DNA from: Eopsaltria australis | Lineage: Eukaryota; Chordata; Aves; Passeriformes; Petroicidae | Reading direction: 5' to 3' | Length of the DNA stretch: 64,000 nucleotides | Assembly (NCBI GenBank): GCA_034509425.1 | Contig: JAVTVJ010000653.1 | Location: forward strand, 372,001-436,000 | Shown: one piece after another, positions 57,521 through 64,000 of the stretch | Position numbering within the stretch: position 1 is the first letter of the stretch | Layout of the letters: each line of letters begins with the position of its first letter | The notes under the pieces: generated by a model | What the model was told of the DNA's origin: nothing | Seen by the model: the letters and a program-made list of their open reading frames with translations, nothing else | Databases searched by the model: none | Program-made: the position numbers and the translations under genes

Positions 57521-57903
57521 AGCCGGTCCCACAGGAGCCCTCAGCCCGGTCGGTGCCGGTTCTGGTGCCGGTCCCACAGGCGCCCTCAGCCCGGTCGGTG
57601 CCGGTTCTGGTGCCGGTTCTGGTGCCGGTCCCACAGGCGCCCTCAGCCCGGTCGGTGCCGGTTCTGGTGCCGGTCCCACAGGCGCCCTCAGCCCGGTTGG
57701 TGCCGGTTCTGGTGCCGGTTCTGGTGCCGGTTCTGGTGCCGGTCCCCCAGGCGCCCTCAGCCCGGTCGGTGCCGGTTCTGGTGCCGGTTCTGGTGCCGGT
57801 CCCCCAGGCGCCCTCAGCCCGGTCGGTGCCGGTTGTGGTGCCGGTTCTGGTGCCGGTTCTGGTGCCGGTCCTGGTGCCGGTCCCACAGGCGCCCTCAGCC
57901 CGG
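57521..57903. repeat. Compound GC-rich minisatellite upstream of PFDN1
   Basis: Seven copies of a 33 bp block (CCGGTCCCACAGGCGCCCTC then AGCCCGGTCGGTG) are separated by runs of a 12 bp block, CCGGTTCTGGTG, repeated 1, 2, 1, 3, 2 and 4 times. Composite periods are 45, 57, 45, 69, 57 and 81 bp, all multiples of three. Variants include CCCCCAGG for CCCACAGG and single-base changes. It ends about 80 bp before the PFDN1 ATG. Confidence 0.96.
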
Positions 57904-57981
57904 CCGGTCCCGACCCGCGGCCCCCGCGCGCCCCGCCCCTGCCTGCCGCGCCCCTCCGCGCACGCGCCGTACGCCGACAAG

Positions 57982-58014
57982 ATGGCGGCGCCCGTGGACC
58001 TGGAGCTCAAGAAG
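57982..58014 (+). CDS. PFDN1: PFDN1 coding exon 1
   Basis: 11 codons, [11 protein letters not shown], ending at donor AAGAAG|GTACGA. It sits immediately after the minisatellite-bearing CpG island. Confidence 0.96.
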
Positions 58015-58391
58015 GTACGAGACCCCCCCATCCGTGTGTTTCTCTCCCATGTGTGCTCCCTCTTTGTGTCCCGCCCTTCCACTGTGTGCCCTGTCCCCTG
58101 TGTGTATCCCCCTCTGTATCTTCCCCCGGGGTGTCCCGGTGTGGCCGGCCGCTCCCCTCGTGCTCGCAGCCCGGGGCCGGTTGAGCCCCCGCCGCCCCTC
58201 ACCCCGGCGCTCTTCCCCGGCCAGGCCTTCACGGAGCTGCAGGCCAAGGTGATGGACACGCAGCAGAAGGTGAAGCTGGCCGACCTGCAGATCGAGCAAC
58301 TCACCAAGACCAAGAAGCACGCGCACCTGACCGACACGGAGGTGATGATGCTGGTGGACGAGACCCGCATGTACGAAGGCGTGGGGCGGAT
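57982..58391 (+). CDS. PFDN1: PFDN1 (prefoldin subunit 1), first two coding exons
   Basis: Partial gene. The join 57982..58014, 58225..58391 encodes residues 1-66 and two bases of Met67. Prefoldin is the hetero-hexameric cytosolic co-chaperone that captures nascent actin and tubulin and hands them to CCT/TRiC; PFDN1 is a beta subunit of about 122 residues. Visible: [11 protein letters not shown], the N-terminal coiled-coil helix [20 protein letters not shown] / [15 protein letters not shown], and the start of the beta-hairpin region ([20 protein letters not shown]). This is nearly identical to mammalian PFDN1. The start has A at -3 and G at +4. The remaining exons were not found downstream and presumably lie beyond 64,000. 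HBEGF is the upstream neighbour in the same orientation. Confidence 0.96.
58225..58391 (+). CDS. PFDN1: PFDN1 coding exon 2
   Basis: 167 bp, from acceptor CCCGGCCAG|GCC to donor CGGAT|GTGAGT, phase 2. It encodes [20 protein letters not shown] through EGVGR(M). Confidence 0.97.
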
Positions 58392-58465
58392 GTGAGTATC
58401 GGCCGGAGCGGAGACACCCCGGCTCTGTGCGCCGGGAGAGGGGCCCTCGATTCGGGAAGGACAGT

Positions 58466-58915
58466 GAGGGGCTGGAGCGTGTCCAGAGAAGGATAACGGA
58501 GCTGGGAAAGGGTCTGGAGCATAAGGACTGGCTGAAGGAGCTGTGGGGGCTCAGCCTGGAGAGAAAAGAGGCTCGAGGGGGACCTTTTTGTTTCCTGCAA
58601 CTCCCTGACTGGAGAGTGGAGTGGTTGTGAGGCTCTTCTCCCAGGTAACAAGTGATGAAACGACATAGTCTTAAACTTCACCAGGGGAGGTTTAGGTTGG
58701 TAATTAGGAAGAATTTCTTCACAGAAAGGGTGATTAAACATTGGAAGGGGCTGCCCAGGGAGGTGGTGGAGTCACCATCCCTCGGGGTGTTTAGGGAAAG
58801 GCAGGACACGGCACTTAATGCCATGATCTAGTTGACAAGGTGGTGTTGAGTCATAGGTTGCACTCAGTTACCTCAGAAGTGTTTTACAACCTGATTGATT
58901 CTGTGATTCTGAGAC
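58466..58915 (+). mobile_element. CR1 LINE 3' end (plus orientation) in PFDN1 intron 2
   Basis: CR1 signature blocks: GGCTGGAGCGTGTCCAGAGA, GGTTGGTAATTAGGAAGAAT, TTCACAGAAAGGGTGATTAA, GGGCTGCCCAGGGAGGTGGT, TAGTTGACAAGGTGGTGTTG and the terminal GATTGATTCTGTGATTCT. The terminal motif differs from the copies at 56-57 kb, so it belongs to another CR1 subfamily. Confidence 0.9.
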
Positions 58916-61900
58916 CCCCAACTTAAGTCTCCATGAAGCCTTCAGGCTGCTGGCCTGGGCAGGAGGCTCTCCCCTGCACGAAGGGCACACCAGCTTTCTC
59001 TCAGCACATTCACTTGTTTCCTTTTTCTCACTGTTTTTCATTTTCAATTCCAGCAATCTGCCAGTGAATGCAGCAAGGTTTACTTGGTTTTACCTCTTGC
59101 AGTTAGGCACTGGCTGCCTCAAAGAGGGGCTGTTACAAATTATATTGGCTTTGTGTGGTTTTTCTTGCTGGCTGAGCTCCAGTGCTCTCCTCTGGCAGCT
59201 CTGGAGAGTTTGTAATTTCAACTAGCAGAGCAGTCCTCAAATGGCATTTGTGAGAAGGCCCTCACAGATCTGCCCAGTGTCAGTCATTTCCAATGTAGTT
59301 TATGTCAAGCTCCTTGAAACCCCCCTGTGCAGAGTTCCTGTGCTCAGGGCTTTGCTGGCACAGATGTTCTGCAGAAATGTCCTTTGCAGTGCCATGCCAG
59401 GGAATGGATCTGATGTTTGGATTTTTTTCAAACCCTTGGAAGTGAACATAAAGCTCCTATGGGTAATCCCAGGGCACTCTTAAAGATGTGCTTCTGTGTG
59501 TTGGATGGCTGTCAAAAGAAACACCTTAAACCAGACCCAAGATATTCTGGTTAATTTTAGCCATACACGTTGGTGGATTTCTGCAGCCTCTGATAGAAGA
59601 CCATATAAAATGGTCTTTTTATAGAGTGGTTTCACCATATAAGTGGTTTCAAATCTGAAACATGTGCTTGCTTGACAAATACCACATTAGATTTCTGCAT
59701 TTCTGATTTGAGAAATAGGATTTTGTCTCTTGTGAATTGGGTAACAGGGATGACTGCTCAACTCGGGATGTGGTTTGTGAAACACTGGATCTGCTCTGAC
59801 TGCTGCCAGAAGGGGTGATTGTATCAACCTCTTCCCCACCCTGTTTACCCCACCTTCTTTGTGTCAAAGTGGGTGATCACAGGACTGAGCAGGGAGCCAG
59901 GTCAGACTGCAGGTGCTCTGATCCATCAGCCCACACAATCTTCAGGCTGAATTGTAGGAGGTGGCAGGCCTGGGAAGCCAGGAATGGTGTGTACTTTGCC
60001 TTTTGCTGAGAGTTTTCAGGGGAGTTGTAGCCAGGCTGATGGAGCTGTTCAGAGTGGCAGAGTTCCCTTCTTGGTTCCCACTAAATAAACTTTTCCAAGT
60101 AGAGCATTAAATGTTGAGTTTGGTGGGGATGCTGGTGTCTGGTACCTCAAAAGGAGACAGGTTCTGGTCTCTTGCAAGAGGCTGATTGACCCAGGCAGGC
60201 TGTAGATGTAACAAACACTCGTGTTTGAAGTAGTCATGAGATGTCTCAAAAGGCTTTTTTTCTGTTTGGCTTTGTCACAGAGCAGACAGATGAAGACTAA
60301 AAGGTAATTCTGGAGTCAGTGTGGTTTTTTAAAGCTTTTTCAAAATCCCAAAGTCCAGAGTGCCTTTGGACTGGAGAAATCCCTCAAGGTACTTTAGAAA
60401 TGTGAGAGTGTTGGTCTTCATCGTTAAATGATCCTGCCTGTGGATCAGATGTGGGAAGCAGATGTTACTTTGTCATGATCTGAAGTGCACAGTCCTGCTT
60501 TCTGCTTCTGCCTTCTCCTTAGGAGTCAGACACCTTCTTGGTGTGCTAAACCACTTACCCTTCCTGTGTGCAGAGGCTGTGGGAGCCCCAGTCTTCTGGG
60601 GAGTCCTCTCTCTCTTCCTCACCTTTCCATAACCAGACAGGTGTGAGGCAGGGCTGGCAGCTCTGGCTCCTTGGGGATGGCAGAGGCGCCAGCAGGAAAA
60701 TATTTACATTGTGATATTGTTTAAAAACTGAACTCTTCATAGGCTTTGTTGTATTAGTCTCTATGCAAATACAGATTAAGAGAGTACTCTTCTTCTGAAT
60801 GCTACTCATTCATTCTTTGTTTTTTTCCTTTTTTTTCCCCTGTCTAAACTTGACAGGGTATTTCTGTGAGCTCTGCTTGTCCTGGCTGTGGGGCTGAAGC
60901 TGCCCTGCCAATTGGCAGTGATGCTCTGGTGTGATTTGTGTCACTTCCTGGTGCAGAGAGCTTGCACCAAGTACATGAGGAACTTCCTGGAGCCCACTCC
61001 AACCCCTAGCAGAGAATTTATTGCTGAAATTTGGGCTTTTAGCTAAAGCAACCCTTGGATAGGAGTTAAAATCCAAGGGCAGTCTGGCGTCTTGTGTACC
61101 GCTGGAGACCAAGGGAGGTGGTCACTGTGGTTCTTCTGTGAAGTGGGACAGCAGATGTCCTGCATGGATGTGTGGGTTTGGCCACCAAAGGCAAATTTGT
61201 GATGTCTTAATTTCATTTGCATAGTCCAGCATGCAAATACTGGAGCTCTAAAGGGTTTTAGTTACCCAGGAAGGGAGGAGGTTTGCGTCAGTTTTAACTC
61301 TTATTATCAGTATTTTTCTGCTTGAATAAGTAAATTATTGAAATAAGTTTTATGCTTCTATTCCTGTGCTTAACTATTTTTTGAAATTTCCTATTTTTCT
61401 TCTCTAAGCCATCTAAGCTGCTGCTTAGAATCTGGCCTCTGACAGGGTTTCTGTGTTCTTCCTCCAGCTTGGGTGGTTTAGGCTGTGTGCAATGGGCTAG
61501 CATGTACCCTTCTGTAGGACAAGATACTCCAGGTCTTCGTGGAATTTGAAGGCTTGAGGAGTTGTGGTGATGTGCTGCATCCTGGGAGGAAGCCTGCCTG
61601 CTTGGGTACTTCCTTGTGTGCTAGTTGGAAAGCAGTTGTGTGGTTTTTATTTTCTGAACCCCTGTCCTGAATCTCCTTCCTTCCCAGAAGGCTTTCCCTG
61701 TGCTGCTGATGAATGTGAAAGTTTCATTTGTTGTTCCTCAGCTTGGTTTTGCTTTATTTTTTGGGGAAATATTGCAGTTTGTGTAACACGCCGAGGCCTT
61801 ACCGGGCTGCACATGTGGGGCTCAATTTACTTTTTTGTTAAAGCTATTTTTGGTTTGACACAAGAAATGTCAGTGCCACATAGTATGAGCTGATGAATTG

Positions 61901-62401
61901 CTGTGTACTGTACATATCCGTGAGGCTGGGATCTCATCTGGGTGCTGGCATCCTGCCAAATACATTTCAGTTCTGTTACTTCATACTCCTTTGAAAGGCC
62001 CGTTACGTAGCCTGAGACAGCTACCACTGTGCTGGACTTCTGCTTAAGCTATTTGTGAACTGATATCATCGTGTTGCTTTGAGAGCTATGTTGAAAGTTT
62101 AAGCTTCAGAATTCTGTCTGAATATTTCAGACCTTTCCCTTTACATTCTTCTAGCCCATAACCTGAACAAGATCCTTATTTACAGAAGAAAAATGTCTGG
62201 CACTTGGCGTGGGGCACAGTGAGGAGAGTGTTGCAGTTTTTCATGCCGTGCCAAAATAGACAGTCAGTTTTGGTTTGATATTGCTTTATCATCAGTTTAC
62301 TTGTACAGCTAATGGGAGAACACTTAAAAGAGAAAATATAAGTAAAAAGCAAGCAAATACTGTAGCAGAACTTTTGGCCCAGGATTTTCTGCAAGCATAG
62401 T

Positions 62402-62473
62402 ATATTATTGCAGCTGTCCCTATAAAATGACTTTGTGCCATTACAGTATTTTATGGGACAGCTGTAATAATAT
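62402..62473 (+). other. Long near-perfect hairpin in PFDN1 intron 2
   Basis: The left arm ATATTATTGCAGCTGTCCCT (continuing ATAAAAT) at 62402-62428 pairs with the right arm ATTTTATGGGACAGCTGTAA (continuing TAATAT) at about 62448-62473. There is one G:U wobble and one bulged base over about 26 bp, with a loop of about 19 bases. It could be a pre-miRNA-like fold or the core of a small inverted-repeat transposon. No name is assigned. Confidence 0.7.
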
Positions 62474-64000
62474 GATTTTGAATTTTTACAGTGTTTTTTA
62501 AAGAGTGGTTCAGATTTTTGGTGTCTGAACCATATGCAGGTGAAACTCGAGAGAGAATTAAATGTTCTTGGTGATTCCTTGGACTTAAATGCTTTCTTGC
62601 TTTTACTGTGATTCGTGCTTTTGTTTGAAAATGAGACATGAGGCACTGTCAGCTCTTTCCTGGACCGTCCAAAGGCAGCAGTCCCTCGGTGCAGCTGCAG
62701 GAGCTGCATTTTCACCGTCTGTGTGTGTGTGAGGTGTTTGATTCTGCCAGCACAGAGCACGGCAGCTGCCCTGTGCTTCCCGCTCACATGTCAAAAATCT
62801 CACAAAGAGCTGAAGGACACCCAAGGCTTAACCTTGATGGTTCAGTTGCTAACTATAGGCTGGTGTGTGAAATCTGAGTGGCTTCTCCATGGCCCCTCTC
62901 CGTGGGGAAGGCTCGGTGCGGGCTGGGCGCTGGAGCCCGGCTGCCGAGGGGCTGACAGGTGCTGACACGAGTCCCAGGACCAGCATGTTGCTTGCAGCCT
63001 CTGGTCAATATGTGCTTTATAAACCTAAAGTTCCTCCATGTAGCCATTGGAAAAGGGAGGGCTTATTTTCCACAGTAAGTCTGGAGTATGAAGAAAACAA
63101 AATTTTTCTCTGGCTGCTTGACCAGTGCTTCTGCTGCACATTGGACGAGCTGTTGGGAGCTGGTGTGTGAGGAACCAAAGGCTATATGGGCATGAGCCAA
63201 AAGGTTTTTCATCACACACTTGGTTTTTATTTCAGGTTTTTCCTGATTTTGAACTCCTCACTTTTGTTGCAGCCTGAATAATGATCTTCACGGTGTTGTT
63301 AGGTGTGAGTGGGCCTGTAAAAGATCTTTTGCAAGATCTTTTTAGAGAGCCGTCATGGAAAGCAAAAATGAGAATGATGCACACAGGGGTGATGCAGTAG
63401 TTTTCTGTGCTGCTGCCTGTGACTTGGTCTGTGAAGTAAGGGGCAGCAGTTGTCATCCCTTTCCTGGTTAATTGGGAGTGTGAGAGCTGGTCTGTGGACT
63501 TTGTGGTTACTGCTGGCAGTAGTGGGATACTGGGAATCTGGACTCCTGGGTTTGGTTCCAGCTCAGAAAGGGAGCTTGTTCTCTTGGGCACTGGCTTCTT
63601 TTCCAACTTGACATCTGATTTCCAAACACATTCCTTCCCCACTGCCCTGCCCCCACTTAGTTCTTGATCTTATTCCTGCTGCCCAGGGCTGCTCATTTGT
63701 AATCTCCTGGATATCTTGGTCCAGTTATAGCTCTTCTGCCCTGCTGCTCTACATAATTTCTCCATGCAATACTGAAACGTCAGAGAAGAAAAGATTTCCA
63801 TGGCTTGTGTGCAAGATGTCTATCTGCCCTGTTTTAGGAAACAGATGCATTTCTTTAAAGAATCAGCTTTAGGCAAGAGAACTTGGATGTGTCTGAGAAG
63901 TCAGTGTTTGTGAAATGCATAAGCAGCAGAAACAAGGCTCTTACAATACAAATAACAGCTAATTTAAAATAAAAACAGGTCTTTTACTTATCCCTACTGG

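Larger units (their letters stand above)
57904..58420 (+). promoter_or_regulatory. PFDN1: PFDN1 CpG-island promoter and YY1-type start motif
   Basis: CpG-dense, TATA-less sequence between the minisatellite and intron 1. AAGATGGCGGC at 57979-57989 is a perfect YY1-type motif that overlaps the start codon, as in many housekeeping genes. The transcription start must lie in the short gap or within the minisatellite; it is not visible directly. Confidence 0.65.
58392..64000 (+). other. PFDN1: PFDN1 intron 2 (5' portion, runs off window)
   Basis: More than 5.6 kb without a recognisable next exon (expected to start in phase 2 with the FILQSKE segment). It contains a CR1 copy at 58.47-58.92 kb and a long hairpin at 62.40-62.47 kb. 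Composition falls to a moderate GC level after the CpG island. No other gene was recognised. Confidence 0.85.

Noticed and set aside
57081..58370. Five overlapping open frames of 147-367 codons on both strands
   Set aside because: They cross the compound minisatellite, whose periods are multiples of three. Only the short PFDN1 exon at 57,982 is supported by homology.
63231..63300. AG|GTTTTTCCTG after a T-rich stretch as PFDN1 exon 3
   Set aside because: The translation does not give the expected FILQSKE segment and soon stops.

Overview
The window is sauropsid, almost certainly avian, nuclear DNA. The evidence is that all recognisable interspersed repeats are CR1 LINE 3' ends, the genes are spliced with compact introns, and the gene order is the vertebrate 5q31-type block PFDN1 - HBEGF - SLC4A9 - ANKHD1, here in reverse orientation relative to the usual human drawing. 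The species cannot be named from the sequence alone.

Layout, left to right. (1) 1-33,990: the 5' part of ANKHD1 on the minus strand. Coding exon 2 is at 19,222-19,375 and coding exon 1 at 33,712-33,990; the rest is AT-rich intron with very few repeats. (2) 33.4-35.1 kb: a CpG island holding the ANKHD1 exon 1 and promoter, with eight CCAAT/ATTGG boxes, CRE-like sites and E-boxes. (3) 34,797-46,857: SLC4A9 (AE4, a bicarbonate transporter) on the minus strand. I could place 21 coding exons with consistent splice phases (2,775 bp, 924 codons plus stop); only the extreme N-terminus is unresolved. (4) About 47-49.4 kb: the divergent SLC4A9/HBEGF intergenic region, with CpG-rich and candidate regulatory stretches. 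(5) 49,731-56,043: HBEGF on the plus strand, complete, five coding exons encoding 208 residues plus a spliced 3'UTR exon and poly(A) signal. (6) 56.4-57.4 kb: CR1 copies. (7) 57.5-57.9 kb: a GC-rich minisatellite directly in front of PFDN1. (8) 57,982-58,391: the first two coding exons of PFDN1 on the plus strand; the remainder of the window is the start of its long second intron.

The four genes have unrelated jobs (ankyrin/KH scaffold and YAP-pathway cofactor, epithelial bicarbonate transport, EGF-receptor ligand, cytosolic chaperone subunit) and are neighbours by conserved synteny, not as an operon. The points that stand out are structural: a compound minisatellite whose arithmetic keeps every frame open and which is in frame with PFDN1, a second minisatellite against an SLC4A9 splice acceptor, a very tight SLC4A9-to-ANKHD1 junction without a canonical poly(A) signal, a CCAAT-box array, and a long near-perfect hairpin in PFDN1 intron 2. 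I found no novel multi-gene system, CRISPR array or intact mobile element.
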